Below the pieces are notes generated by a model, which was given only the letters and a program-made list of their open reading frames with translations, did not search any database and was not told the origin of the DNA. Of a stretch of 64,000 bases of DNA, positions 36,563-50,890 are shown in pieces. This DNA is from Aristolochia californica (taxonomy: Eukaryota > Streptophyta > Magnoliopsida > Piperales > Aristolochiaceae): assembly GCA_029961685.1 (NCBI GenBank), contig JARWKL010000006.1:13956748-14020747 (forward strand). Direction: 5' to 3'. The translations under genes and the position numbers were made by a program. Every line of letters begins with the position of its first letter. Position 1 is the first letter of the stretch.

Positions 36563-38050
36563 CATGTTGAGGGTGCAAGTGGCCTAATAATTCTAAAATT
36601 TCCAAGGAGTAGAAAAAATCAGATTCTCAAGTGGGTGGATATTTACCAGAGCAAACAACCAACTTTTTGCCTATCTTTAAAAATTACAGATACTTTTTGG
36701 AATTATCTCTCTCTGGATTTGAGCATTTCCCATTTTGGATGTTCAAATTTTTTTTCAGATCCAAACTTGAGTTTTCGCTCTCCAATTTTTCTCGTAAACA
36801 AAAAAGATATAAGGCAAATAGATCGCAACAAAATAAAAATTTTAGAGTTCATGTACGCAAAAAAATTTGTAAACTAAAAAAAATGTAAGTGAAAAAAATT
36901 ATTTCATGCACTAAAAATGAACTCAGAGGTTTTGTTATCCATGTTTGGGAAATTCCACTAGTACAACCCCTAATAATTAGCTTAGTGGAATTTTAGAGGT
37001 AAGGGACTTCTAACTGATCCTAACATGCTTTAAATGTGGTGGATATGCATTCTAAAAACACGTTGAGGGTGCACGTGGCCTAATAATTCCAAAAAATCCA
37101 AGGAGTAGAAAAAATCAGATTCTCAAGTGGGTGGATATTTACCGGAGCCAAACAACAAATTTTTTGCCTATCTTTAAAAATTACAGATACTTTTTGGAAT
37201 TATCGCTCTCTACATTTGTGCATTTCCCATTTTGGATGTTCAATTTTTTTTTGAGATCCAAACTTGAGTTTTCGCTCTCCCTTTTTTATCGTAAAAAAAA
37301 ATATAAGGAAAAAAGATCCCAACAAAATGAAAATTTTAGAGTTGATGTACGCAAAAAAATTTGAAAACTATAATTAATTTAAGCGAAAAAATTTATTTCA
37401 TGCACTAAAAATGAACTCTAGGTCTTGTTATCCATGTTTGGGAAATTCCACTAGTACAACCCCTAATAATTAGCTTGGTGGAATTTTATAGGAAAGGGAC
37501 TTCTAACTTATCCTAACTTGCTTTAAATGTGGTGGATATGTATGCCAGAAACATGTAGAGGATGCAAGTGGCCTAAGGATGCTAAAAATTTCAAGGAGTA
37601 GAAAAAATTAGATTCTCAAATGGTTGGCTATTTTACCAGAGCCAAACAACCCACTTTTTGCCTATCCTTAAAAATCATAGATACTTTTTGGAATTATCTC
37701 TCTTAGCACTTGTGCATTTTCCATTTTGGATGTTCAAATTTTTTTTTCAGATCCAAACTTCAGTTTTCACTCTCCCATTTTTCTTGTAAACAAAAAAGAT
37801 AGAAGGCAAATAGATCACAACAAAATAAAAATTTTAGAGTTCATATACACAAGAAAATTTGAAAACTAAAATAAATGGATGTGAAGAAAATTATTTCATG
37901 GACTAAAAATGAAATCCATGGTTTTCTTCTCCAAGTTTGGGAAATTCCACTAGTACAACCCCTAATACTTAGCTTGGTTGAATTTTATAGGAAAGGGAAA
38001 ACAAACTTATCCTAACATGCTTTAAATGTGGTGGATATGCATGCTCGAAA
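36563..38050 (+). repeat. 1488-bp trimer higher-order repeat, unit 1
   Basis: Three monomers forming one unit. From about 36563 onward the sequence repeats at +1488 with almost no change; the only difference noticed is AGAAGG at 37801 versus ATAAGG at 39289. The monomer just left of 36563 matches the corresponding part of unit 2 less well (six differences in about 120 bp), which marks the left boundary. Confidence 0.92.
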
Positions 38051-39538
38051 CATGTTGAGGGTGCAAGTGGCCTAATAATTCTAAAATTTCCAAGGAGTAG
38101 AAAAAATCAGATTCTCAAGTGGGTGGATATTTACCAGAGCAAACAACCAACTTTTTGCCTATCTTTAAAAATTACAGATACTTTTTGGAATTATCTCTCT
38201 CTGGATTTGAGCATTTCCCATTTTGGATGTTCAAATTTTTTTTCAGATCCAAACTTGAGTTTTCGCTCTCCAATTTTTCTCGTAAACAAAAAAGATATAA
38301 GGCAAATAGATCGCAACAAAATAAAAATTTTAGAGTTCATGTACGCAAAAAAATTTGTAAACTAAAAAAAATGTAAGTGAAAAAAATTATTTCATGCACT
38401 AAAAATGAACTCAGAGGTTTTGTTATCCATGTTTGGGAAATTCCACTAGTACAACCCCTAATAATTAGCTTAGTGGAATTTTAGAGGTAAGGGACTTCTA
38501 ACTGATCCTAACATGCTTTAAATGTGGTGGATATGCATTCTAAAAACACGTTGAGGGTGCACGTGGCCTAATAATTCCAAAAAATCCAAGGAGTAGAAAA
38601 AATCAGATTCTCAAGTGGGTGGATATTTACCGGAGCCAAACAACAAATTTTTTGCCTATCTTTAAAAATTACAGATACTTTTTGGAATTATCGCTCTCTA
38701 CATTTGTGCATTTCCCATTTTGGATGTTCAATTTTTTTTTGAGATCCAAACTTGAGTTTTCGCTCTCCCTTTTTTATCGTAAAAAAAAATATAAGGAAAA
38801 AAGATCCCAACAAAATGAAAATTTTAGAGTTGATGTACGCAAAAAAATTTGAAAACTATAATTAATTTAAGCGAAAAAATTTATTTCATGCACTAAAAAT
38901 GAACTCTAGGTCTTGTTATCCATGTTTGGGAAATTCCACTAGTACAACCCCTAATAATTAGCTTGGTGGAATTTTATAGGAAAGGGACTTCTAACTTATC
39001 CTAACTTGCTTTAAATGTGGTGGATATGTATGCCAGAAACATGTAGAGGATGCAAGTGGCCTAAGGATGCTAAAAATTTCAAGGAGTAGAAAAAATTAGA
39101 TTCTCAAATGGTTGGCTATTTTACCAGAGCCAAACAACCCACTTTTTGCCTATCCTTAAAAATCATAGATACTTTTTGGAATTATCTCTCTTAGCACTTG
39201 TGCATTTTCCATTTTGGATGTTCAAATTTTTTTTTCAGATCCAAACTTCAGTTTTCACTCTCCCATTTTTCTTGTAAACAAAAAAGATATAAGGCAAATA
39301 GATCACAACAAAATAAAAATTTTAGAGTTCATATACACAAGAAAATTTGAAAACTAAAATAAATGGATGTGAAGAAAATTATTTCATGGACTAAAAATGA
39401 AATCCATGGTTTTCTTCTCCAAGTTTGGGAAATTCCACTAGTACAACCCCTAATACTTAGCTTGGTTGAATTTTATAGGAAAGGGAAAACAAACTTATCC
39501 TAACATGCTTTAAATGTGGTGGATATGCATGCTCGAAA
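38051..39538 (+). repeat. 1488-bp trimer higher-order repeat, unit 2
   Basis: Essentially a copy of unit 1 including rare marks such as GGTCTTGTTATCC, AATTTAAGCGAAAAAATTT, ACACAAGAAAATTTG and AAATGGATGTGAAG. The near identity implies a very recent tandem duplication or active homogenisation. Confidence 0.92.
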
Positions 39539-40560
39539 CATGTTGAGGGTGCAAGTGGCCTAATAATTCCAAAATTTGCAAGGAGTAGAAAAAATCAGAT
39601 TCTCAAGTGGGTGGATATTTACCAGAGAAAACAACCAACTTTTTGCCTATATTTAAAAATCACAGATACTTTTTGGAATTATTTCTCTCAGCATTTGTGC
39701 ATTTTCCATTTTGGTTGTTCAAATTTTTTTTCAGATCCAAACATGAGTTTTCGCTCTCCAATTTTTCTCGTAAACAAAAAAGATATAAGGCAAATAGATC
39801 GCAACAAAATAAAAATTTTAGAGTTCATGTACGCAAAAAAATTTGTAAACTAAAAAAAATGTAAGTGAAAAAAATTATTTCATGCACTAAAAATGAACTC
39901 AGAGGTTTTGTTATCCATGTTTGGGAAATTCCACTAGTACAACCCCTAATAATTAGCTTGGTGGAATTTTAGAGGTAAGGGACTTCTAACTGATCCTAAC
40001 ATGCTTTAAATGTGGTGGATATGCATTCTAAAAACACGTTGAGGGTGCACGTGGCCTAATAATTCCAAAAAATCCAAGGAGTAGAAAAAATCAGATTCTC
40101 AAGTGGGTGGATATTTACCGGAGCCAAACAACAAATTTTTTGCCTATCTTTAAAAATTACAGATACTTTTTGGAATTATCGCTCTCTACATTTGTGTATT
40201 TCCCATTTTGGATGTTCAATTTTTTTTTGAGATCCAAACTTGAGTTTTCGCTCTCCCTTTTTTATCGTAAAAAAAAATATAAGGAAAAAAGATCCCAACA
40301 AAATGAAAATTTTAGAGTTGATGTACGCAAAAAAATTTGAAAACTATAATTAATTTAAGCGAAAAAATTTATTTCATGCACTAAAAATGAGCTCTAGGTT
40401 TTGTTATCCATGTTTGGGAAATTCCACTAGTACAACCCCTAATAATTAGCTTGGTGGAATTTTATAGGAAAGGGACTTCTAACTTATCCTAACTTGCTTT
40501 AAATGTGGTGGATATGTATGCCAGAAACATGTAGAGGATGCAAGTGGCCTAAGGATGCCA
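39539..40560 (+). repeat. 1488-bp trimer higher-order repeat, partial unit 3
   Basis: Continues the 1488-bp register with more changes (for example GAGCTCTAGGTTTTG near 40389 and a different T-tract monomer, TTTTGGTTGTTC near 39712), then leaves it near 40560 where AAGGAGAAG replaces AAGGAGTAG. About two thirds of a unit. Confidence 0.88.
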
Positions 40561-43500
40561 AAAATTTCAAGGAGAAGAAAAAATATGATTCTCAAGTGTT
40601 TGGATATTTTACCAGTGTCAAACAACCAACTTTTTGCCTATCTTTAAAAATTACAGACACTTTTTGGAATTATCTCTATTTGCATTTGTGCATTTCCCAT
40701 TTTGGATGTTCAAATTTTTTTTCAGATCCAAACTTGAGTTTTCGCTCTCCCTTTTTTATCGTAAAAAAAAATATAAGGTAAAAAGATCCAACAAAATGAA
40801 AATTTTAGAGTTGATGTACGCAAAAAAATTTGAAAACTATAATAAATTTAAGTGAAGAAATTTATTTCATCCACTAAAAATGAACTCTAGGTTTTGTTAT
40901 CCATGTTTGGGAAATTCCACTAGTACAACCCGTAATAATTAGCTTGGTGGAATTTTATAGGAAAGGGACTTCTAACTTATCCTAACTTGCTTTAAATGTG
41001 GTGGATATGTATGCCAGAAACATGTAGCGGATGCAAGTGGCCTAATGATGCCAAAAATTAAGAAAAAATCAGATTCACAAGTGTTTCGATATTTTACTAG
41101 AGCCAAACAACCCACTTTTTGCCTATCTTTAAAAATCACAGATACTCTTTGAAATTATTTCTCTCAGCATTTGTGCATTTTCCATTTTGGATGTTCATAA
41201 TTTTTTTCAGACCCAAACTTGAGTTTTCGCTCGCCAATTTTTCTCGTAAACAAAAAAGATATAAGGCAAATAGATCGCAACAAAATAAAAATTTTAGAGT
41301 TCATGTCCACAAAAAAATTTGTAAACTAAAAAAAATGTAAGTGAAAAAAATTATTTCACGCACGAAAATTGAACTCAAATGTTTTGTTATCCATGTTTGG
41401 GAAATTCCACTAGTACAACCCCTAATAATTAGCTTGGTGGAATTTTATAGGAAAGGGACTTCTAACTGATCCTAACATTCTTTAAATGTGGTGGATATGC
41501 ATGCCAGAAACATGTTGAGGATGCAAGTGGCCTAATGATGCCAAAAAATTTTAGAAGTAGAAAAAATTAGATTCTAAAGTGGGTGGATATTTACCAGAGC
41601 CAAACAACCAACTTTTTTCCTATGATTAAAAATCACTGATACTTTTGGAATTATCTCTCTCTACATTTGCGCATTTCCCATTTTGGATGTTCAAATTTTT
41701 TATCAGATCCAAACTTGAGTTTTCGCTCTCCCATTTTTCTCGTAAAAAAAAAAGATATAAGGCAAATAGATCCCAACAAAATGAAAATTTTAGAGTTCAT
41801 GTACGCAAAAAAATTAGAAAACTATAATTAATGTAAGTGAAGAAAATTATTTCATGCACTAAAAATGAACTCTAGGTTTTGTTATCCATGTTTGGAAAAT
41901 TCCAATAGTACAACCCCTAATAATTTAGCTTGGTGGAATTTTATAGGATAGGGACTTCTAACTTATCCTAACTTGCTTTAAATGTGGTGGATATGCATGC
42001 CAGAAACATGTAGAGAATGCAAGTGGCCTAATGATGCCAAAAATTTGAAGCAGTAGAAAAAATCAGATTCTCAACTGGTTGGATATTTTACCAGAGCCAA
42101 ACAACCCACTTTTTGCCTTTCCTTAAAAATCACTGATAGTTTTTGGAATTATCTCTCTTTGAATTTGTGCATGTTCCATTTTGGATGTTCAAATTTTTTT
42201 TCAGATCCAAACTTGAGTTTTCGCTCTCCCATTTTTCTCATAAAAAAAATATAAGACAAAAATATCCCAACAAAATTAAAATTTTAGAGTTCATGAACGT
42301 AAAAAAAATTGAAAACTATGATAAATGTAAGTGAAAAAAATTATTTCATGCACTAAAAATGAACTCTTGGTTTTGTTATCCATGTTTGGAAAATTCCACT
42401 AGTACAACCCCTAATAATTAGCTTGGTGGAATTTTATAGGAAAGGGACTTCTAACGTATCCTAACTTGCTTTAAATGTGGTGGATATGCATGCCAGAAAT
42501 ATGTAGAGGATGCAAGTGGCGTAATGATGCCAAAATTTTCAAGCAGAAGAAAAAATCATATTCTCAAGTGGTTGGATATTTTACCAGAGCCAAACAACCC
42601 ACTTTATGCCTATCCATAAAAATCACTGATACTTTTTGGAATTATCTCTCTCAGCATTTGTGCATTTTCCATTTTGGTTGTTCAATTTTTTATTTAGATC
42701 AAAACTTCAGTTTTTGCTCTCCCGTTTTTCTCGTAAAGAAAAAGATATAGGGAAAATAGATCCCAAAAAAATGAAAATTTTAGAGTTCATGTACGCAAAA
42801 AAATTTAAAACTATAAAAATTTTAGTGAAGAAAATTATTTCATGCACTAAAAAATGAACTCCAAGGTTTTGTTATCCATGTTTGGGAAATTCCATGAGTA
42901 CAACCTCTAATAATTAGCTTGGTGGAATTTTATAGGAAAGGGACTTCTAACTGATCCTAACTTGCTTTAAATGTGGTGAATATGCATGCCAGAAACATGT
43001 AGAGGATGCAAGTGGCCTAATGATGCCAAAAATTTAATGAGTAGAAAAAATTAGATTCTCAAGTGGTTGGATATTTTACCAGAGCCAAACAACCCACTTT
43101 TTGCCAATCCTTAAAAATCACAGATACTTTTTGGAATTATCTCTCCTAGCATTTTTGCATTTTCCATTTTGCATATTCAAATTTTTTTTCAGATCCAGAC
43201 TTGTGTTTTCGCTCTCCCATTTTTCTCGTAAACAAAAAAGATATAAGGCAAATAGATCAAAACAAAATGAAAATTTTAGAGCTCATGTCCGCAAAAAAAT
43301 TTGAAAACAATAAAAAATGTAAGTGAAGAAAATTATTTCACGCACTAAAAATGAACTCAGAGGTTTTGTTACCCATGTTTGGGAAATTCCACTTGTACAA
43401 CCCCTAATAATTATCTTGGTGGAATTTTAGAGGAAAGGGATTTCTAACTGATTCTAACATGCTTTAAATGTGGTGGATATGCATGCATGAAACATGTTGA

Positions 43501-46500
43501 GGATGCAAGTGGCGTAATGATGCCAAAAATTTCATGGAGTAGAAAAAATCAGATTCTCAAGTGGTTGGATATTTACCAGAGCCAAACAACCAACTTTTTG
43601 CTTATTCTTAAAAATCATAGATACTTTTTGGAATTATGTCTCTGCATTAGTGCATTTTCCTTTTTGGATGTTCAAATTTTTTTCCAGATCCAAACTTGAG
43701 TTTTCGCTCTCCCTTTTTTCCCATAAACAAAAAAGATATAAGGCAAATAGATCGCAATAAAATAAAACTTTTAGAGTTCATATACGCACAAAAATTTAAA
43801 AACAAAAATAAATGTATGTGAAGAAAATTATTTCATGGACCAAAAATAAAATCCAATGTTTTCTTATCCATGTTTGGGAAATTCTACTAGTACAACCCCT
43901 AATAATTAGCTTGGTGGAATTTTACAGGAAAGGGACATCTAACTGACCCTAACATGCTTTAAATGTGGTGGATATGCATGCCAGAAAAATGTTGAGGATG
44001 CAAGTCGCCTAATGATGCCAAAAATTTCAAAGAGTTTAAAAAAACAGATTCACAAGTGGGTGGATATTTACCAGAGCCAAACAACCCAATTTTTGCCTAT
44101 CTTTAAAAATCACAGATACTTTTTGGAATTATCGCTCTTTGCATTTGTGCATTTCCCATTTTGGATGTTCAAATTTTTTTTTAGATCCAAACTTGAGTTT
44201 TCGATCTCCCATTTTTCTCATAAAAAAAAAAGATATAAATCCCAACAAAAGGAAAATTTTAGAGTTCATGTACGCAAAAAAATTTGAAAACTATAATAAA
44301 TGAAAGTGAAGAAAATTATTTCATACACTAAAAATGAACTTCAAGGTTTTGTTATCCATGTTTGGGAAATTCCACTAGTACAACCCCTAATAATTAGCTC
44401 TGTAGAATTTTAAAGGAAAGGGACATCTAATTGATCCTAACATGCTTTAATTGTGGTGGATATGCATGCCAGAAACATGTTGAGGATGCTAGTGGCCTAA
44501 TGATGCCAAAAATTTGAAGGAGTAGAAAAAATCAGATTCTCAAGTGGGTGGATATTTACCAGAGCCAAACAACCCACTTTTGCTTATCATTAAAAATCAC
44601 AGATACTTTTTGGAATTATCTCTCTCTGCATTTGAGCATTTCCCATTTTGGACGTTCAAATTTTTTTTCAGATTCAGACTTGAGTTTTCGCTCTCCCATT
44701 TTTCTCGTAAAAAAAAAAATATAAGGCAAAAAGATCCCAAAAAAATAAAAATTTTAGAGTTCATGTACGCAAAAAAATTTGAAAACTACAAAAATAGATG
44801 TGAAGAAAATTATTTCACGCACTAAAAATTAACTCTAGGTTTTGTTATCCATGTTTGGGAAATTCCACTAGTACAACCCCTAATAATTAGCTTGGTTGAA
44901 TTTTATAGGAAAGGGACTTCTAACTTATCCTAACTTGCTTTAAATGTGGTGGATATGCATGCCAGAAACATGTAGAGGATGCAAGTGGCCTAATGATGCC
45001 AAAAATTTCAAGGAGTAGAAAAAATCAGCTTCTCAAGTGGTTGGATATTTTGCCAGAGCCAAACAACCCTCTTTTTGCCTATCCTTAAAAATCACAGATA
45101 CTTTTTGGAATTATCTCTGTCAACATTTGTGCATTTTCCATTTTGGATGTTCAAATTTTTTTTCATATCCAAACTTGGGTTTTCGCTCTCCCATTTTTCT
45201 CGTAAACAAAAAAGATATATGGCAAATAGATCAAAACAAAATGAAAATTTTAGAGTTGATTTATGTAAAAAAATTTGCAAACTAAAATAAATGTATGTGA
45301 AGAAAATTATTTCACGGACTAAAGATGAAATCCAAGGTTTTCTTATCCATGTCTTGGAAATTCCACTAGTACAACCCCTAATAATCAGCTTGGTGGAATT
45401 TTATAGGAAAGGGACTTCTAACTGATCCTAACATGTTTTAAATGTGGTGGATATGCATGGCAGAAACATGTTGAGGATGGAAGTGGCCTAATGATTCCAA
45501 AAATTTCAAGGAGTAGAAAAAATCAGATTCTCAAGTGGTTGGATATTTTACAAGAGCTAAACAACTCACTTTTTGCCTATCCTTAAAAATCACAGATACT
45601 TTTTGGAATTATCTCTCTCTGCATTTGTGCATCTTCCATTTTGGATGTTCAAATATTTTTTCAGATCCAAACTTAGTTTTTGCTCTCCCATTTTTCTCAA
45701 AAAAAAAAGATATAAGCCGAATAGATCACTACAACAAGAAAATTTGAGAGTTTATATACGCAAAAAAATTTGAAAACTAAAATAAATGTATGTGTAGAAT
45801 ATTATTTCATGGACTAAAAATGAAATCCAAGGTTTTCTTATCCATGTTTTGGAAATTCTACAAGTACAACCCCTAATAATTAGCTTGGTGGAATTTTATA
45901 GGAAAGGGACTTCTAACTTATCTTAATTTGCTTTAAATGTGGTGGATATGCATGCCAGAAACATGTAGAAGATGCAAGTGGCCTATTGATGGCAAAAACT
46001 GCAAGGAGAAGAAAAAATAATATTCTCAAGTGGGTGGATATCTACCAGAGCCAAACAACCCACTTTTTGCCTATCCTTAAAAATCACAGATACTTTTTGG
46101 AATTATCTCTCTCTGCATTTGAGCATTTCCCATTTTGGATGTTCAAATTTTTTTTCAGATCCAAACTTGAGTTTTCGTTCTCCCATTTTTCTCGTAAACA
46201 AAAAAGATATAAGGCAAATAGATCACAACAAAATGAAAATTTTAGAGTTCATATAAGCAAAAAAATTTGCAAACTAAAATAAATGTATGTGAAGAAAATT
46301 ATTTCATGAACTAAAAATAAAATCCAAGGTTTTCTTATCCATGTTTGGGAAATTCCACTAGTACAACCCCTAATAATTAGCTTGGTGGAATTTTATAGGA
46401 AAGGGGCTTCTAACTTATCTTAACATGCTTTAAATGTGGTGGATATGCTTGCCAAAAACATGTAGAGGATGCAAGTGGCCTAATGATGCCAAAAACATCA

Positions 46501-46900
46501 AGGAGAAGAAAAAATAATATTCTCAAGTGGGTGGATATTTACCAGAGCCAAACTACCCACTTTTTGCCTATCCTTAAAAATCACATATAGTTTTTGGGCT
46601 CTATGTGCATTTGAGCATTTCCCATTTTGGATGTTCAAATTTTTTTTCCGAATCAAACTTGAGTTTTTGCTCTCCCATTTTTCTTGTAAAAAAAAATATA
46701 AGGCAAAAAGAACCCAACAAAATAAAAATTTTAGAGTTCATGTACGCAAAAAAATTTGAAAACTATAATAAATGTAAGTGAAAAAAATTAATTCATGCAC
46801 TAAAAATTAACTCTAGTTTTTCTTATCCATGTTTGGGAAATTCCACCAGTACAACCCCTAATAACTAGCTTGGTGGAATTTTATAAGAAAGGGGCTTCTA
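40561..46900 (+). repeat. Satellite, heterogeneous monomers
   Basis: About thirteen monomers of both classes with no long match noticed except 40610-41030, which follows 52560-52980 closely (ACCAGTGTCAAACAACC, TTACAGACAC, offset about 11951). One monomer near 41060 lacks part of the AAGGAGTAG box, and the monomer near 46593 is short (TTTTTGGGCTCTATGTGC). Nothing else is present. Confidence 0.75.
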
Positions 46901-47106
46901 ACTTATCCTAACTTGCTTTAAATGTGGTGGATATGCATGACAGAAACATGTAGAGGATGCAAGTGGCCTAATGATGCCAAAAATATCAAGGAGTAGAAAA
47001 AATCAGATTCTCAAGTGGTTGGATATTTTACCAGAGCCAAACAACCCACTTTTTTACCTATCCTTAAAAATCACAGATACTTTTTGGAATTATCTCTCTC
47101 AGCATT

Positions 47107-47288
47107 TGTGCATTTTCCATTTTGGATGTTCAAATTTTTTTCAGATCAAAACTTGAGTTTTCGTTGTCCCATTTTTCTTGTAAACAAAAAAGATAGATGT
47201 GCATTTTCTCTTTTGGATGTTCAAATTTTTTTTAGATCTAAACTTGAGTTTTCGGTCCCCCATTTTTCTCGTTAAAACAAAATATATA
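47107..47288 (+). repeat. Monomer with 91-bp internal tandem duplication
   Basis: The segment from TGTGCATTTTCC (47107) to AAAAAAGATAGA is followed at 47198 by a second, diverged copy starting TGTGCATTTTCTC. Landmark spacing rises to 589 bp (46845 to 47434), exactly the excess expected. The two halves differ at several bases, so either the duplication is old or it came from exchange between two different monomers. Confidence 0.88.
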
Positions 47289-49699
47289 AGGCCAAAAGTT
47301 CACAAAAAAATGAAAATTTTAGAGTTCATATACGCAAAAAAATTTAAAATGTAAAATAAATGTATGTGAAGAAAATTATTTCACGGACTAAAAATGAAAT
47401 CCACGGTTTTCTTATCCATGTTTGGGGAATTCCACTAGTACAACCCCTAATAATTAGCTTGGTGGAATTTTATAGGAAAGGGACTTCTAATTGATCTTCA
47501 CTTGCTTTAAATGTGGTGGATATGCATGCCAGAAACATGTTGAGGATGCAAGTGGCCTAATGATGCCAAAAATTTCAAGGAGTAGAAAAAATCTGATTCT
47601 CAAGTGGTTGGATATTTACTAGAGCCAAACAACCCACTTTTTGCCTATCTTTAAAAATCACAGATACTTTTTGGAATTATCTCTCTCTGTATTTGTGCAT
47701 TTCCCATTTTGGATGTTCAAATTTTTTTTCAGATCCATACTTGAGTTTTCACTCTCCCATTTTTCTCGTAAACAAAAATTATATAAGCCAAATAGCTCAC
47801 AACAAAATGAAAATTTTAGAGTTCATATACGCAAAAAAATTTCAAAAGTAAAATAAATGTATGTGAAGAAAATTATTTCACGGACTAAAAACGAATTCCA
47901 AGGTTATCTTATCCATGTTTAGGAAACTCCACTAGTACAACCCCTAATAATTAGATTGGTGGAATTTTGAAGGAATGGGACTTCTAACTGATCTTAACTT
48001 GCTTTAAATGTGCTGAATATGCATGCGAGAAACATGTAGAGGATGCAAGTGGCGTAATGATGCCAAAATCTTCAAAGAGAAGAAAACATCAGATTATCAA
48101 GTGGTTGAATATTTTACCAGAGCCAAACAACCCACTTTTTGCCTATCCTTAAAAATCACATATACTTTTTGGAATTATCTCTCTCAGCATTTGTGCAATT
48201 TCCATTCTGGAGGTTCAAATTTTTTTCAGATCCAAACTTGATATTTCGCTCTCCCATTTTTCTCGTAAACAAAAATGACATAAGGCATATAGATCACAAC
48301 AAAATGAAAATTTTAGAGTTCATATATCAAAAAAATTTTGAAAAGTAAAATAAATGTATGTGAAGAAATTTATTTGACGGACGAAAAATGAAATCCAAGG
48401 TTTTGTTATCAATGTGTGGGAAATTCCACTAATACAACCCCTAATAATTAGGTTGGTGGAATTTTATTGGAAAGGGACTCCTTACAGATCCAAACATGCT
48501 TTAAATGTGGTGGATATGCATGCCAAAAACATGTTGACGATGCAAGTGACCTAATGATTCCAAAAATTTTAAGGAGTAGAAAAAATTAGATTCTCAAGTG
48601 GTTTGATATTTACCAGAGCCAAACAGCCCACTTTTTTCATATCCTTAAAAATAAAAGATACTTTTTTTCAATTATCTCTCTTAGCATTTGTGCATTTTCC
48701 CTTTTGGATATTCAAATTTTTTTTCAGATCCAAACTTGAGTTTTCGTTCTCCCATTTTTCTCATTAACAAAAAAGTTATAAGGCAAATAGGTTGCAACAA
48801 AATGAAAATTTTAGAGTTCATGTACGCAAAAAAATTTGAAAACTATAAAAATTGTAAGTGAAGAAAACTATTTCACACACTAAAAATGAACATAGAGACT
48901 TTGTTATCTATGTTTGGGAAATTCCACTAGTACAACTCCTAATAATTAGCTTGGTGGAATTTTATAGCAAGGGACTTCTAACTGATCCTAACATGCTTTA
49001 AATGTGGTGGATATGCATGCCAGAAACATGTTGAGGATGCAAGTGGCCTAATGATGCCAAAAATTACAAGGAGTAGAAAAAATCAAATTCTCAAATGGTT
49101 GGATATTTACCAGAGCCATACAACCCACTTTTTTCTTATCCTTAAAAATCACAGATACTTTTTGGAGTTATCTCTGTCAGCATTTGTGCATTTTCCATTT
49201 TGGATGTTGAAATTTTTTTTCAGATCCAAACTTGAGTTTTCGATCGGCCATTTTTCTCGCAAACAAAAAAGATATAAGGCAAATAGATCACAACAAAATG
49301 AAAATTTCAGAGTTCATATATGCAAAAAAATTTGAAATGTAAAAATAAATGTTTGTGAAGAAAATTATTTTGCGGACTAAAAATGAAATCCAAGGTTTTG
49401 TTAATTACTAGTACAACCCTAATAATTAGCTTGGTGGAATTTTATAGGAAAGGGACTTGTAACTGATCTTAACTTGATTTAAATGTGGCGGATATGCATG
49501 CCAAAAACATGTAGAGGATGCAAGTGGCGTAATGATGCAAAAAACATCAAGGAGAAGAAAAAATCATATTCTCAAGTGGTTGAATATTTTACCAGAGCCA
49601 AACAACCCACTTTTTGCCTATCCTTAAAAATCATAGATACTTTTTGGAATTATCTCTCTCAGCATTTGTGCATTTTCCATTTTGGATGTTCAAATTTTT
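47289..49699 (+). repeat. Satellite, partly block A-like
   Basis: About five monomers. From about 48920 to 49600 it resembles 4240-4920, including AAATGTTTGTGAAG with ATTTTGCGGAC and a shortened landmark region (TTAATTACTAGTAC near 49400; TTATCCACTAGTAC near 4720). The offset of about 44680 is close to twice 22.3 kb. Confidence 0.65.
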
Positions 49700-50890
49700 T
49701 TTCAGATCCAAATTTGAGTTTTCGCTCTCCCAATTTTCCCGTAAACAAAAAGATATAAGGGAAATAGATCGCAACAAAATGAAAATTTTAGAGTTCATAT
49801 ACGCAATAAAATTTGAAAACTAAAATAAATGAATGTGAGAAAATTATTTCACGTACTGAAAATGAACTCCAATGTTTTCTTATCCATGTTTGGGAAATTC
49901 CACTAGTAACACCCCTAATAATTAGCTCTGTGGAATTTTATAGGAAACAGACATCTAACTGATCTTAACATGCTTTAAATGCGGTGGATATGCATGCCAG
50001 AAACATGTTGAGGATGCAAGTGGCCCAATGATGCTAAAAATTTCAAGGAGTTGAAAAAATCAGATTGTCAAGTGGTTGGATAATTACCAGAGCCAAACAA
50101 CCCACTTTTTGCTTATCATTAAAAATCACAGATACTTTTTGGAATTATCTCTCTCAGCATTTGTGCATTTTCCATTTTGGATGTCGAAATTTTTTTTCAG
50201 ATCCAAACTTGAGTTTTCGCACTCCCATTTTTCTCGTAAAAAAAAAAGATATAAGGCAAATAGATCCCAACAAAATGAAAATTTTAGAGTTCATGTACGA
50301 AAAAAATTTGAAAACTAAAATAAATGTAAGTGAAGAAAATTATTTCATGCACTAAAAATGAACTCCAAGGTTCTGTGAACCTTTTTTGAGAAATTCCACT
50401 AGTACAACCCCTAATAATTAGCTTGGTGGAATTTTATAGGAAAGAGACATCTAACTTATCCTAACACTCTTTAAATGTGGTGGATATGCATGCCAGAAAC
50501 ATATAGAGGATGCAAGTGGCCTAATGATGCCAAAAATTTCAAGGAGTAGAAAAAATCAGATTCTCAAGTGGTTTGATATTTACCAGAACCAAACAACCCA
50601 CTTTTTGCCTATCCTTAAAAATCACAGATACTTTTTTAAATTATCTCGGCATTTGGGTATTTTCCATTTTGGATGTTCAATTTTTTTTTCAGATCTCAAC
50701 CTTTGTTTTCGCTCTCCCATTTTTCTCGTACACAAAAAAGATATAAGGCAAATAAATCACAACAAAATGAAAATTTTAGAGTTCATATACGAAAAAAAAT
50801 TTGAAAAGTAAAATAAATGTATGTGAAGACAATTATTTCATGGACTAAAAATGAAATCAAAGGTTTTCTTATCCATATTTGGGAAATTCC
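49700..50890 (+). repeat. Higher-order block D, copy 2 (one monomer deleted)
   Basis: Partner of 27890-29570. At about 50025-50050 the sequence passes from the monomer equivalent to 28200 directly to that equivalent to 28720, removing exactly one unit (about 494 bp) in register. Confidence 0.85.

Noticed and set aside
45092..45280. Reverse-strand open frames (also near 11275, 34714, 56126 and 62466)
   Set aside because: Antisense of the same monomer segments; they appear and vanish with single-base differences between copies.
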